Assembly: GCF_041296385.1 (NCBI RefSeq)
Contig: NC_091015.1
Coordinates: forward strand, 53,200,345-53,264,344
Origin: Aphelocoma coerulescens
Taxonomy: Eukaryota > Chordata > Aves > Passeriformes > Corvidae
Length of the DNA stretch: 64,000 bases
Direction: 5' to 3'
Shown in pieces: positions 24,826 to 36,996 of this stretch. The translations under genes and the position numbers were made by a program. The first letter of the stretch is position 1, and each line of letters starts with the position of its first letter. The notes below the pieces were generated by a model. It had not been told where the DNA came from and did not search any database. It was given only the letters and a program-made list of their open reading frames with translations.

Positions 24826-27800
24826 CTTTACCTGCAGCAACAGGTTGTATCTTTTGCTAGAACAAGAGACATTGGTGAGAAAAGCAACAAGGTGATGGAT
24901 GGAGCGGAGATGTTTGATATCTCAATCATAGAAGAAAACCTGAAAGAGAAGGACTCACTGAGGCTCCTCTACCAGCAGACAAGCTCTCCAAGTGTCTTGG
25001 TTTTTCTTTCTGTGTCCTGTCTGGTCTTCAAATACCTCCTTTTGCAAACCTCTCTTTGATCACATCAACCACAGAGTGCTACTCACAATTTTATAGCCCA
25101 TGGGTGGCAGCATCTTGCATAGGGCTCAGCAGAAGTAGGCCTTTTTGGTGGTGTGGGAAATTCCAAAGTAAGAGAGAATTGCGTTTTGTTTCAGGAAAAG
25201 AAGAGGTAGTTTGTGACCAAAAGGAACAAAACACAGACATTACTCTGAACTAATGCAGGTTAATTCCGGTTGAGATGGGAACCCCACTTAGAGCTGGGGT
25301 CTACACTTCCAGTGAGCTCTAGCATCCAGAGCTGAACAGGGGGCTTGGTGGTGCAGGGTCCTGACCCCCATTAGGGCAGAGTTACACAAGAACTGACACG
25401 AAGCTCAGGAGCAGTTCACAAAGTCTGCTCGTTGCATTTCACACAGCCATGACTGCACAGGGCTTTGACTACATCTTCCAAGACAGACAGGCTGCTGCAG
25501 AGCCCCAGGTCAAGTGCTTTGCATTGCCCACATCCTTCATGCTTGGCTGCCTCTTGCCAGTGAAGGAGCAGCCTCGGCAGGCACACCATGTGGTTTTCCA
25601 AATGCATGCTTGATCCCACTGCACTGCACAGCCCTGCAAGTGCCTGCTGCAAGATCAGGGTTGAAGGTTTGCTCTTTGCATCTCAGTCAGCTGAGCTGCT
25701 GGAGAAGAGGTACTGACGTACAGAAGTAGCTCTGGTCACTTGGGGTGCTGGCTAAACTACATAGCAAAATTCAAGAGTTTTGGCTCTGACTGAAAGCCTT
25801 TGCTTGAAAACTTGAAAACCTTGTGCTCCCTGGGACTGAGACACCATGGGGCTGCTCCTTTGGGCTGGGAGGGGAGAGGTGGGATCACATCCCAGTTTTG
25901 AAGAAGGAAATATGTTTGTTGATTCTATGTCCTGAGTGGATTCTTCATGTCATCCATGGTTAACTACCCTGAATTTCTTTATCACCCACAAATGTATTTA
26001 AAGCCTGTTTTAAATAAGGAATAATTTGAAAAGATAAAGGGTCCAAGGAGACCATTTTTCTGGATTATTTCACCTTTATGAAAGCCTGGAGACTCGTGCC
26101 AACAGCTTCTAATTGCATTACTGCCTTCAACTTCTTGCCTTTTGGTTTTCTGCCCTTTAATTTGTGGGAAGGACCTGGCCACAATTGTGAGCCCAGCTCA
26201 CAAACTGGATTTTCCTTGAAAGACACAACAGTAGTTGTTTAATGTGGTTTGAGCGTAATATCAGTAAAGAAGAAGGATATGCCTCTGCCAGGTGAATTGA
26301 ACAGGCCAGGTGGCCTGAGTGACTGGGAGGTGAGCATAGTGCAATCTAGAAGGTGGGGAACAGTTTTGGGAAGAGCATGCCAACCGTGGTTGCACAAAGT
26401 ATTGTTCGCCCTTGCTGCACTTACCACAAGGTCTTGCCAAAGGACAGATGGCCGGAGAAGTTGTGAAATGGCTCAGGAACTACTGGAATGTTAAGATTGT
26501 GTCCCGGTTCACCAATGCTTCATATATAGAGCCCCTGGTGTTACCCCCTGCAGGGGAATGTGGGCTACAGCTGACTTTCTGCTGAAGAACCCCTTATCTG
26601 GTGAACTTGCTGCTGCTGGCCACCTGCTTGCTCATACTTTGGTGCTGAAATATGTGTATACAAGCGACATGGTGTGGCAGATGGAAATGTGCAGATGTCT
26701 TCTGCAAAGTGGTAAAGCACTTTCAGATGCCTCTTGTAACAACAGTGAATCTTCAATATAAACAAATGAGCAAAATGCTAGAGAAAAAGACATGGGAGTG
26801 TGAGACCAAGCCAGGTCTAGCAGGATCTTAAGAATTTCTGGGCTCAGACTGAATGTTTCAGCCAGCAGTATTGCAGCCCAAACCTTTGACAGGAACAGCT
26901 GTGCTCACAGGGGTAGCCAAAGGAAATGATTTCTTCTCTGAAAAGCCTATTGAGAGGAAAGCATGCACTGACTCTGTCTGCCAGGAGATACATTTCACCT
27001 GGTGGCACAGATCAAATGCCGTCCACAGCTGCCTGAACTGCAGTCACTGCAGGATCAGCTTGGGAAGTCATTGCTGCTGCAGTTGTACTGAGGGAACTGG
27101 AGGACAATATTTGAAGAGATGCACCTTGTCTGGGCTGTGCCTCTAGCCTTTGAGCAGGCATGGCACACCAGGAGGAAGTGCTGGGGTTTGGGGAAGTAGT
27201 GACTAAAACAGTACAGGAATGTTTTTGGTTGTGGTCAATTGTTTCTGGTGCAAGCTATTAGTTGCCTCATCGTTAACGTAAACAGTGCTTTGAATGTGCT
27301 GTGTTTTGGGAGTTGTTTTATCAAAAGTGATTTATTTTCCTTTGACTCATCAGACAAAGAGTGTTGGGAAACTGGCTGTGCTCTGGAAATGTCTTTGCAC
27401 AAGGAAATTTCTCCAACTCTGTCTTCTGTAGAAAACTTAATTTTAATTATGAAAAGCTTTGCTTTCCCCAGTCAGTTCTGTTTTCCCAAAGTCTGACTGA
27501 GCCACCCCCTCACTGAGCTACTTCCCAACCACCATTTGAGATGCCATTGGGTTATCAACCCAATAAAGCCTCAGGCCATTCTCCCTTGCAATCTTTTGCT
27601 TCTCCCTTGCAATTTTTTTTTTAAGGCTGTTACAGTCCTGACCACCCTGCATCCTGCACCTCTTTTCTCTGACTCCAAATTTAACCCAAAGAGCAGCCCC
27701 AGCCTTTGGTTCTCTCCAGAAGCAGAAGGCCAGTAGGTGCAAAGAGAACATATATACACTATATGTATATGCAATCTGTATATAATTTTCTCCAAAACTG

Positions 27801-28682
27801 AAAGGAAATTAGTGGTCAGTGGTGAGCAGAGTGGGTTTTTTCGCCTTCCTTTATTGTTTCATCTAGTTTTCTAGCATCACCCTCTTCACAGGCTGCAATG
27901 TGGAGTGGCAATTTTGGCAGCCAAGTAATTCAGATGGGTGACAGCAGAGGGGACAGCAGAACAGCAGCAAGTTGTACTCAGATGTCCTGCACCTCTGTGG
28001 CAGTGGGAGCACTTCAGGTCGGCAGTGTCAAGAGGTCTGTGCCAAAGATTGCCTCATCCAAGCCTCTGTCAGAACACAGAGGAGCTGTCACTCTGAGAAA
28101 AAGCAGGGACAACACAGCAGCCAACAAATTTGTCCTGGTGATAGGCAAATGCCATACTGTGACTTGCCTCATATGGATTCACCCTATCCCTCTGGGCACA
28201 GGGGGCTGCTCGTAAATCAGGTTTTAGTTTTCATGAGAGCTTCAGCATGTCCATTCAAGAGAGTAGGTAGCAACTCACACCAGCAGAAGAGAGACCATCA
28301 TACAGTCAGTGGTGCTTCATTCACTGACCTGGCTGCAGCCCTTTGCTCTTCAATCTTGCTTTTGCATCCACATGAAAAGACTCCCCATCGCTGCCTCAAC
28401 TGAGTTCCACACTAGGGCGAGCATGAAAGGGCTCCCAGCCTGGCCAGGGCAGTCTATTGGGAGTGGCGGAGGCACACAGGGTGCTACCCAGCTGGGTCTG
28501 GGTGCCAAGGAGCCATGCAAGATTGGGGTAGGCAGTAGCTGATTCCAGCAAGTACCAGTGGGCTGAATAAGGCAAACTCAAACTCTGATGTTCTGCTAAG
28601 CATGAGGCATGTGATGAAGGAAAAGCAAAACAAAACTGGTTAGAAAGTGCAGAGAAGACAGCAGTGACATACACAGTTCTGT
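24826..28682. other. Non-coding interval
   Basis: No recognisable gene. All frames are under about 145 codons and lack family signatures. A few dozen bases left of 28683 may still belong to the CR1 copy that follows. Confidence 0.45.
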
Positions 28683-29346
28683 GATGGTTGATGAAAAACT
28701 CAACATGGGCCAACAGTGTGCACTCACAGACCAGAAAGCAAAATGAATCCTGGGCTGCATCAAAAGAAGTATGGCCAACAGGTCAAGAAAGGTAATTGTG
28801 TCCCTCTACTCTGCCCTTGTGAGGAGACACCTGGAGTGCTGAGTACAGTTCTGGTGTCCCTGACAAAAGGACATGGAAGTGTAGGAGCAAGTCCAGAGGA
28901 GACCACGAAATTCATAAGGGGACTGGAGCACCTCCGCTACAAAGACAAGCTGAGAAAGTTGGGGCTGTTCAGCCTGGAGAAGAGAAGGTTGTATGGAGAC
29001 CCCATAGCAACCTTCTAGTATCTGAAGGGGGGCTACAGGGAAGTCAGAGAGGGACTTTTCATGAGGAACAGCAGTGATAGGGAAAGGAGTAATGGGTAAT
29101 AATTGAAAAAGGGGAAATTTCAGTTAGACATTAGGAAGAAAGTTTTTACTCTGAGAGCGGTGGGGCACTGGCACAGGTTGCCCAGGGAAGTTGTGGATGC
29201 CCCAACCCTGACAGTGTTCAAAGCCAGGTTGGATGGGGCATCGAGCAACCTGGTCTAGTGGGAGAAGTCTCTGCCTGTGGCAGGAGGGTTGTAACTAGAT
29301 GGTCTTTAAGGTGTCTTCCAACCCCTTAACATTCTATGATTCTATG
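28683..29346 (+). mobile_element. CR1 LINE fragment, sense orientation, about 0.66 kb
   Basis: It covers the end of the CR1 reverse-transcriptase frame and the 3' UTR. Recognisable parts are GTTGATGAAAAACTCAACATG, CCTGGAGAAGAGAAGG and GTTGCCCAGGGAAG, with the tail repeat ATTCTATGATTCTATG at 29331-29346. The frame is broken by stops and frameshifts, so it is a dead, 5'-truncated copy. Confidence 0.93.
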
Positions 29347-31089
29347 TTTTTGTTTCCTTACACTACACCCAGCCTTTCGCTTTGTGCAAACATGGCTCAG
29401 TGGGTAGGATTTTCTCCCTTTCTCTTTCTCCCTCTGGCTAAAGCCTTGCAAGTCTCTGGGACTTCAGCATCAGAATGGCTGAAGTGGGAATGGTCTGATA
29501 CGAGTGAGCCCATTTCATAGTCAATAAAAACAGATCATGGCTGTACTGCCAGGGCCGAGGACAGACTTTGCGACAAAGCTGGGCTCCTTGCAGCGATATT
29601 GCTCATCCATTTCTCTGGAAAACACACCTCCTTCTGCTTGCACACACAGATGCTGAAGCTGCTCCCATTACCTCTCCCCAGGCCACATCCCAGGGCTGCA
29701 GTCAGGAGCCTCAGGAGCAGGGGAGCACCCCGTTGTACATACTGGTCACATCAACGGCTGTCAGCGCAGTTTCCATCTGTTTCTGCATCATTCCTGCAGC
29801 AATGGGCTCAGCAGGAACACTGGAAATCCCACCCAAGATGTGGTACAAAAATTCTTTAGACATATGGCTCATAATCCTCCTGGAAGAAAAAAAAAAGGGT
29901 GCATATAGCTTAAATACACCAGCAGAATGGAATTCTGTAGAAAAATACAACCCTGTTCTTCATGTTATCTCTGAGCCATAAAAATGAGTTCATGAACTTT
30001 ATGTGGAGGCTTGAATTTTGCTAAGCTTTGGAGAAAGATATGAGATTATTTCTCCCAAAACTGTGATGTGCTCCTTTGTCTTAGTAGTTTTTGGGTTTTG
30101 CCTGTAAGAACCTGTGGAGGAATAGAGTCAGCTTCTTTACACACATTTTACTTAACAGACTTATTCAGCTCTAAGATTGCTATTTAAATATAGTGCAGTG
30201 GCCGGTGAGATCTCTTAAGGACAGCCCCATCTTCCAGTGTATCATCAGGAGGATATGTGTACATCTGCACTCAGAGATGCGGAGGGGTCAACATTCTGTT
30301 GGCAGCAGAAACCTGCAGATATGTTCTGCTTTAACAAGAAAAATAAGAAGTGGTTTTGCTCGGTTTCAACTGCCAAGAAACCCAGCTACTAACAAACAAA
30401 GTGATGCTCTTTTTCACGGCCAAAGAATGGAGCAATTATGTTCTCTATGGAGCAGATGGGAAAGTGGTATGCCATGTCACTGCCGTCTGGAAAAGAGAAA
30501 TGGGCTGGTGTTCAGGGCCTGGCAGGAGTGCTGCTATTAAGAAAAATCAGAATTACATGTCAGATACAGAGATCAGTGCAAGCTCTTAGCTTGCAAAAAA
30601 TCCATTTAAACTCTCACTTGTCTAAACTGTAGAAACAAACTGACAATTTCTCCACTCAAAAAATCCCAGAAAACTCCTGTTTTCTGTTTCCTCAAACACA
30701 ATTATTACCCAAAGAACTACTTCTTATCTGCAGAATTTCTTACTCATCCATCCCTGCATGAACTACCAGGAAAACCATGGCCAAACCCTACCTGGCTGCA
30801 AGCAGGGAGTGATGCTCTCCTTTGCACCACCCAGCCAAATTAAGGGGCTGGATTTCTCCTTGCCCTGGGGGAGCATGGAGAATACCCAGAGCTGCAATCC
30901 TGCTGGCACAAAGCCTGTTGCAGGCAACCACAGGCAAGATACCAACCTCCACTTCCACACAATCCTCTTTGGCCAAGGTTGCTCCTGCCTGTGCTCTGTT
31001 GGACAGCTGCTGCCCAGCTGCTGCCCAGCTGCTGGCACCACGTCCTTTCTAGCCAGCCTTAGCACGATAAAACTGCAAATTTGCTAATG
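29347..31089. other. Non-coding interval
   Basis: No supported gene. The open frames are short and lack domain signatures. Confidence 0.45.
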
Positions 31090-31285
31090 GTAGACTGAAT
31101 ACCCTTGTCCAGATCATCAGTAAAGATATTAAACAGGACTGGGCCCAATACGGACCCCTGGGGGACACCACTAGTGACTGGATGTGGCACCATTCACCAT
31201 GACTCTCAGGGCCCAGCCATCCAGCCAGTTCTTAACCCAGCAAAGGGTGCACCTGTCCAAGCCATGGGCTGCTGACCTAGCATGT
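31090..31285 (-). mobile_element. CR1 LINE internal fragment (antisense)
   Basis: It contains the antisense CR1 segment CAGTAAAGATATTAAACAGG, then GACCCCTGGGGGACACCACTAGTGAC and a CCAGCCAGTT motif, all from the reverse-transcriptase region. It lacks the 3' tail, so it is an internal remnant. Confidence 0.85.
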
Positions 31286-34200
31286 CAATTTGAACTCAAA
31301 TGTGTGTTTCAGGATGGCTTCCAGGCTCATCGTTTGGGATGTTTCTGCTTTCCCTAGACTGTGGTTATCACAGGGCTGATGGCCAGGACTGGGGGGCAGA
31401 GCGCAGGGGGAGCAGGAGGTCACCAAGATTCTGGGCTGACTGTGAGTGTTGTACTTGCCTGTGAAACCCATGGAGCACAAGTGGAAGCATTGGTCTCAGA
31501 AAATGACCCCAACCCAACAGAAGGTTTTGCTTTAAAAATAGGGTAAGAGATTCCTTGATGAACTGGGCTTCTTGAGGCTTTGCAAAACTGAATTGGACAA
31601 GGGAATTCCAAACGACTTTTCACTTTACCTTGACTTTTTGCTTTACCCATGTCCTGGTAGAATTTGTAACCATGTGCAAATCTCCTCTGAAGCAGACAAA
31701 AAGTACATCCACCAGCACAGACCACACTGTTCAGAGTACATTTGTGCTTTGGACCAAGTCTATGGGCCAGTCACGACTCCCAGGACTTTCCTGTCCACCT
31801 CCTACATATGACTCCAAGGCTGTGCTCCAAGACAGATACCAATCATACTTAGGGAAGGAGAAATGTTATTTAATGTGTTTTAACTTCCTTAAATTAAATT
31901 GCTGCTCCATAAGCCTGTTTTAAAAACTAAAGCCCCTTGCTGCCAGAAAAGGTCACACTTGGGATTATTTCTTCCTATCTCATTCTGGAACAAGAGATTG
32001 GCTAAGGAAGGAGCTACCAGATAAATTTAGTTATGGGGAACAGAAATTTATTGTATGTGTCAACGTTTGTTGCCTGTGTAAACCAGCCTGCAAAAACATC
32101 TAATTTCTTTTTTTTCCTGAGAAATGTGGAGAACAAGCTGTGAAGCCCAGAGGCTTTTTTGGATGAAGTGAATAAAAAATATCATCAGTGCATGTCTTAT
32201 AGTAGGGGGCTTCTCTCTACTGCACTCCCCTTGTCTTTTCCAATTAAGATGAGATTAACCTCAGTTTGTCTGCGTAAATGCCAGGAATCTGTTTAAAGGG
32301 GGCTGTCTCAGCTGCCTCGGCCTGGGGAGCAGACTGGCAGAGCACACAGCAAGGGCTGATGTGGCTCCTGCCAGTGCCTCTTTCCCTCCCTCCACTGACT
32401 GCAAAGTGAGCAGACAACTCCTCCCAGCCGCTCTTTCAAATGCTCAGTTTGAAAATGAAATAAAATGATCAACAATATGTACCTTCAGCTGACAGAAGTC
32501 TGACTGAATTTTCAGAGAAGAAGGAAGTGGAACTGGAGGTCACTAGTAATATCATTCCCCCATTTCTGTATTAGAATCCTTTTTTGATAAGATGCTCCAA
32601 GGCAAAGCACAGCCCTGCTAGAAAATGAAAGCTTCTGCAGAAGCAGTTTTTCTGGATAAGAGTGAAATGAATGTTGAATGCCCTGCTGAGTGTCCTTCAG
32701 AAGGGCAGGAATGACTTTAAACGGTGCGATGTGATTTTCCTCTGTTCCTATTTGTCCTGACAACTGAAATTACGGTAATTTCCATTTTTCAACCAACTTC
32801 TGCTCTCACAAAACAGTTGCATGATTTGTATTTCTTGTGTGACACTGACACATTCTCAGCCTGTTGATTCAATCACATCATTTTTTATCTCCTTTGCATA
32901 TATCTTAACTGAAAATCAATGCACATCATTTCTTACTTGTAGAGTTGAAAGTGGGGAGATAAAATACAATAGAATGATTTAAGGAGTTTTGAGGTAAAAA
33001 GGAAAAGATCCAAGTGCCTTAGGTTCCTGCAAGGTTCTCCTTACCATCACTGACCTGATGGAGGGCTTCCCAGCTGGAAGATATGATGGAAACATCATAT
33101 CAGAGCATGTAATCCTGATCAACCATCCACAAGGTCTGATGATTTGTAGGTTGGAGCCTCTACCTGTAATTCCATGGAGCCTGCATCAGGCAAGATGGCA
33201 TATGATGAATGAACTTATTTTGTGAAATGTGGCATTATCCAAGAGCTAACTTCGCAGTACTAAAAATCAGCCAGGAACAAGCTGCCTCACAGAAGCATTT
33301 TCCTACATTCTCTGGAAATGCTGGACACAAAATCAGAGGGAGGACAGCTGGCCCCATGTAAAAAAGCGTTCCTCTGGCTCGTCCCAAAGTGCAAGACAGA
33401 GCCTTTTGAGTCAGGTGCGTAGGATGCCAAGGCATATGAAAATTTGGAGATGGAAATAGCAAGAGTTACTCACAGGGTTTCCAATCACAGCTCTCTGCCA
33501 GCATGAATCAAATGCCTACGCACTCAGCATCAGTGTCCTTGGGGAAGATGGACACAGAAAAATGGAGACTGTTTGGACTGTAGAAAATATTTACCATCTC
33601 TTATCATCTAAACTGTGAAGAAAATAGATGTGTTGATACACTTTTTTTTTTTTTTTTTTTTGGCACCTAACTGTTATTTGACATAAAACACCGTTGCAAA
33701 ATGGTGCTTTCTGCCTTGCAAGTATTGCTCAGCTCAGCTCCGACAGCAAGCAGGAGGGTGAGCAAAGCTCCCCAGCAGATATCTGCTCTCTTACCACTGC
33801 CTACCCTGCAGCAGGGGTGTGAAGAGCAGAATAACATGATGTGATGAGGGACAGGACGTGCAAGTCAAAACACTTCCCAGGCAGAGGCAGGGATCAGGGT
33901 TGAGGTCTTTGTGAGAAGGGTCCTGCATCAGGGGCCAGCAGAAATTGTGGCAGAGATCAGGAGCAGCCCTGCTGGCTTTGTAGCTCCTGGCCTGTGGGCA
34001 GACCTGCCCTCAGGCTTGCTGTCACTGAATGGTCAGCAAGGAAGGAGAGAGTAAATGATGAAGACACTGGTTAGTACTATCCTCTCATCCTTGGAGAACC
34101 TTGATTATTCACAAAGAGGCTTCTCTGCTCCCTTAGGACAGCTGCTAAGGAGCAGCATACCCCAGCATGAGCTGAAACAGGACACAATGATGGTCAGGAC

Positions 34201-35575
34201 CTCAATCTAAACTATTAATTGCTTAAGTGTTGTCTGTGCTATCATGTAAAACCAGAGAGGATGACTGCCTTGGCAAGGACTTATCCTGTGTGCCTGAAAA
34301 CTGCAGTGTGATACAGACTGAAGGCCACAAGCGTCTTTAGTTAGAATTGTCACTCTGGTGATAAATGTTCCAGGGCCACTTGCTGTCACAGTACTGAATC
34401 CTACACATCCCTTGCCTCCAAAACTTGCTGACCACAAGCCACTGGATAGATGGTCCCTGTCCTGTGCTGCCTGTATCCCATTCTGGCTGACCTGAACCAC
34501 CTACCCCGATGGAAGGCATTAAATTCTAGCAGCCAGAAGTGCTCCCTGACATGCATTCCTTGTGTAGACATAGCTCTCCTGTCCTCCAAAGGCAGCATGT
34601 CCTTTTAGGCCTGTAGCAGGCAGATTCTGCCTTCACTAATTCAAAAAGGAAAATGGCACTAGCACAACTTTGGCCCAAGCTGTGGAGTTTCTTTCTTGCA
34701 ACTGTACTTTGAAGGAACTCAGTGGCAGGTCTCTCACTGGCTTCAGTCAAAACAGGATCCAAACATGGTGTTGCAGAAAAGCCTTCTTCTAGGATAAAGT
34801 GAATTTAGACCTTAAACCAATGCTCAGAGACATCACTGATTTTTCTGTACCTATTTTTTAGCTTAATTTTATAAAGAAACTAGGCTGATTGTATGCCATT
34901 TTCCCAGTCCCACTAACTGTTGATCCTGTTGGCCAATTTCAACTCGCCATCCACCTGGGATTAAATTCTTGCCTGCATACAGACAGAGAGGCAGCACTCT
35001 CAGAAAAGGACTGTGATGTGGTCACTGCTCCTGTTGCATCCCTGAGAATTGTCAGGCCACAGAGGTGCCCAGACCACCCAGTGTGATGATGCTTCTGTCA
35101 TGGCTTTGAGATGTTTAGATATCAGCAAACTTCAAGACAAAAATCTGTAAGAAACCTGGCTTTTCTAGTTCTTACAGTTGTTGCTACTGGTACTGCTCAG
35201 CTTTTTAGGTTTATGCAATGCTGAATTTTGGTGACAAAGAATCATCTATACAGGGAAGTGCTTAGGAGTTGGATACCATTCCAGAAAACTGAAAAAACAG
35301 TAGCATATTTGAAAGTTTGGGCAACTGAGATATTTACATCAAAAAACAATGCACTTTCATACAGTAGAAAGTTAGTAATTGGCCGTTGTCACCAACCATT
35401 TTGGTTCAGAAACATCTTAGTTTCTGACTTCTTAAGTATTTAAGATTTGAGTGTTTTGCAGTAAGTCTTTGGTATCTACCTGTTCATGCTCTAGTCATCA
35501 GAAGAAATTAGTCCTTTCTCTCCCCAAGCCAGGAAAAATGACTAGTTTCACTGCTGCTTTTTCTCTCTTAAAATA
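31286..35575. other. Non-coding interval upstream of XCR1
   Basis: No gene recognised. It should contain the XCR1 promoter and any 5' untranslated exon, but these cannot be placed by eye. A T20 tract lies at 33642-33661. Confidence 0.45.
33642..33661. repeat. T20 homopolymer
   Basis: Twenty uninterrupted T residues, probably a length-variable mononucleotide repeat. No retroposon body is recognisable next to it. Confidence 0.85.
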
Positions 35576-35643
35576 GAAGCCTCCACAGGGGGAGTTTAGT
35601 TATTGGGTTGATTTTCACAAAAGTTTTAGTTTGATTGTTGCAG
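35575..35643 (+). other. XCR1: Candidate splice acceptors of the XCR1 coding exon
   Basis: Two 3' splice-site candidates precede the XCR1 ATG. One ends in AG at 35575-35576 after the pyrimidine-rich TTTTTCTCTCTTAAAATAG. The other ends in AG at 35642-35643 after TTTGATTGTTGCAG. Either would place the ATG in the second or a later exon with a short 5' UTR, as is usual for chemokine receptors. Transcript data are needed to choose. Confidence 0.45.
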
Positions 35644-35690
35644 TCCTTTGAAGTAGCTGCTGGAGAACAGCACAAGATTTGCACAGACAA

Positions 35691-36695
35691 ATGGATGAAG
35701 AATATAATTTAGATTATAATTACTCCTATGAAGAGCTTCATGAAACCAACGTCTGTGAAATGGGTGACTATTTCACATTCAACATCTATCTCACTGCTGT
35801 CCTCTACACTCTGGTATTTTTGCTCAGCCTGCTAGGAAATGCTTTGGTGTTAGGGATCCTATTCAAATATGAAAACCTTACGTCTTTAACAAACATCTTC
35901 ATCATGAATCTCTGTATCTCTGATTTAGTTTTCTCCTGCATGCTGCCTTTTTGGGTAGTGGACCAGTCTTTTGGATGGATTTTTGGTGAGTTCCTTTGCA
36001 AAGCATCAAATGCTGTTTTCTCCATTGGCTACTACAGCGGTGTTTTCTTTTTGACTCTCATGACTATCCTGAGGTACTTGTTTGTAGTGAACCCCCTTTC
36101 AACTTTGAGATCCCAGACGCAGTGCTGTGGTGTTCTGGTGTCCTTGGCTGTTTGGACTGTTAGCATACTAATTGTGGTTCCTGAGGTGATTCACACCACC
36201 GTGCAAGAAGACTTGGAAGAGCACATGTTCTGTGATTATGCTGATGGGAATTGGAAAAAGGTGGACATTTATGTGAGAAATATACTCTTCCTGCTGTCCT
36301 TTGGAGTCATCGTATTCTGTTACTTCAAGATACTCATAATCCTGCTCAGAGCAAGATCTCGCAGAAAGCACAAAACTGTGAAGCTCATCCTCATTATTGT
36401 GGTGGCTTTTTTCCTGTGCTGGGCACCCTACAACATCCTCAGCTTTCTGACTACTTTTCCATCACCCACCTGTAGGTATGCAAAAGACTCCAACCTTGCC
36501 TTTCACATCAGCCGTAAAATTGCTTTCTCCCACTGCTGCCTCAACCCTGTGCTCTATGTGTTTGTGGGAGTCAAGTTCAAGAGGCACTTAGCACAGTTAT
36601 GCAGTCTGTGTTTACACTGCGGCAATGGTCAAGCCTCCAGCCCCAGGACCTGCTATGAAGACAAATTCCAGAATGAAGGGGCATCCTTGTACTGA
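35691..36695 (+). CDS. XCR1: XCR1, receptor for XCL1 (lymphotactin)
   Basis: An intact 334-aa seven-transmembrane receptor in one exon. The open frame extends 12 nt upstream to a TTG, but the first in-frame ATG is at 35691 and is chosen as the start. The tyrosine-rich acidic N-terminus (YNLDYNYSYEE) is a likely sulfation region. Landmarks are GN at 49-50, LNLCISD-like NLCISD at 73-78, LRY at 127-129 where most chemokine receptors have DRY, NPLSTLR at 134-140, CWAPYN at 243-248 and NPVLY at 285-289. Disulfide partners are C22-C261 and C103-C181. LVFLLSLLGN, SLTNIFI, VGVKFK and the C-terminal EGASLY closely match mammalian XCR1 (EGASFY end), and XCR1 itself lacks a canonical DRY, so the identity is firm. 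It couples to Gi and directs cross-presenting conventional dendritic cells toward XCL1 made by T and NK cells. It lies directly upstream of FYCO1 on the same strand, as in other amniotes. Confidence 0.97.
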   Translation: MDEEYNLDYNYSYEELHETNVCEMGDYFTFNIYLTAVLYTLVFLLSLLGNALVLGILFKYENLTSLTNIFIMNLCISDLVFSCMLPFWVVDQSFGWIFGEFLCKASNAVFSIGYYSGVFFLTLMTILRYLFVVNPLSTLRSQTQCCGVLVSLAVWTVSILIVVPEVIHTTVQEDLEEHMFCDYADGNWKKVDIYVRNILFLLSFGVIVFCYFKILIILLRARSRRKHKTVKLILIIVVAFFLCWAPYNILSFLTTFPSPTCRYAKDSNLAFHISRKIAFSHCCLNPVLYVFVGVKFKRHLAQLCSLCLHCGNGQASSPRTCYEDKFQNEGASLY

Positions 36696-36990
36696 AGCAA
36701 GACCTAACTATTAGGTCTAATCCTGAACAAACTTTCAGATTTAGCATGCCATGGATAGCCTCTAATTCTGAGAGGCACTTCCCTGAGAAAGAGACATAAA
36801 TTTACTCTTTGCAAACATGCTGTGTATGGAAAATAACAAAATGTATTTGCAGCGGGATGAAGAGATGAGAATGCCAAGAAATTACTTCATTGGCCTGAAA
36901 GTGTTAAGTTCCCAATTTTTTGCGTAGTGAGATGGATTTTCTCTCATTTATATTCTTTTGAAAAGAAAAGGATCGCTTTTTCCTTTGGGC

Positions 36991-36996
36991 ATTAAA
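36991..36996 (+). promoter_or_regulatory. XCR1: Candidate poly(A) signal of XCR1
   Basis: ATTAAA, about 300 nt after the stop codon, is followed within 40 nt by GT/T-rich sequence. It is a plausible proximal 3' end. An AATAAA at 38719-38724 could serve a longer 3' UTR. Confidence 0.4.

Noticed and set aside
24628..25059. 143-codon plus-strand open frame
   Set aside because: Its first part is antisense CR1 sequence; the rest has no family signature.
26500..26580. Possible endogenous retrovirus LTR edge (GTGTCCCGGTTC)
   Set aside because: Only a short motif resembles avian LTR sequence. There is no paired LTR, primer-binding site or internal coding region.
28716..29018. 100-codon plus-strand open frame
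   Set aside because: It lies within a CR1 LINE fragment and is a remnant of its broken reverse-transcriptase frame.
35679..35690. XCR1 start four codons upstream of the first ATG
   Set aside because: The codon at 35679 is TTG, not ATG, so a vertebrate start there is unlikely. The first in-frame ATG is at 35691.
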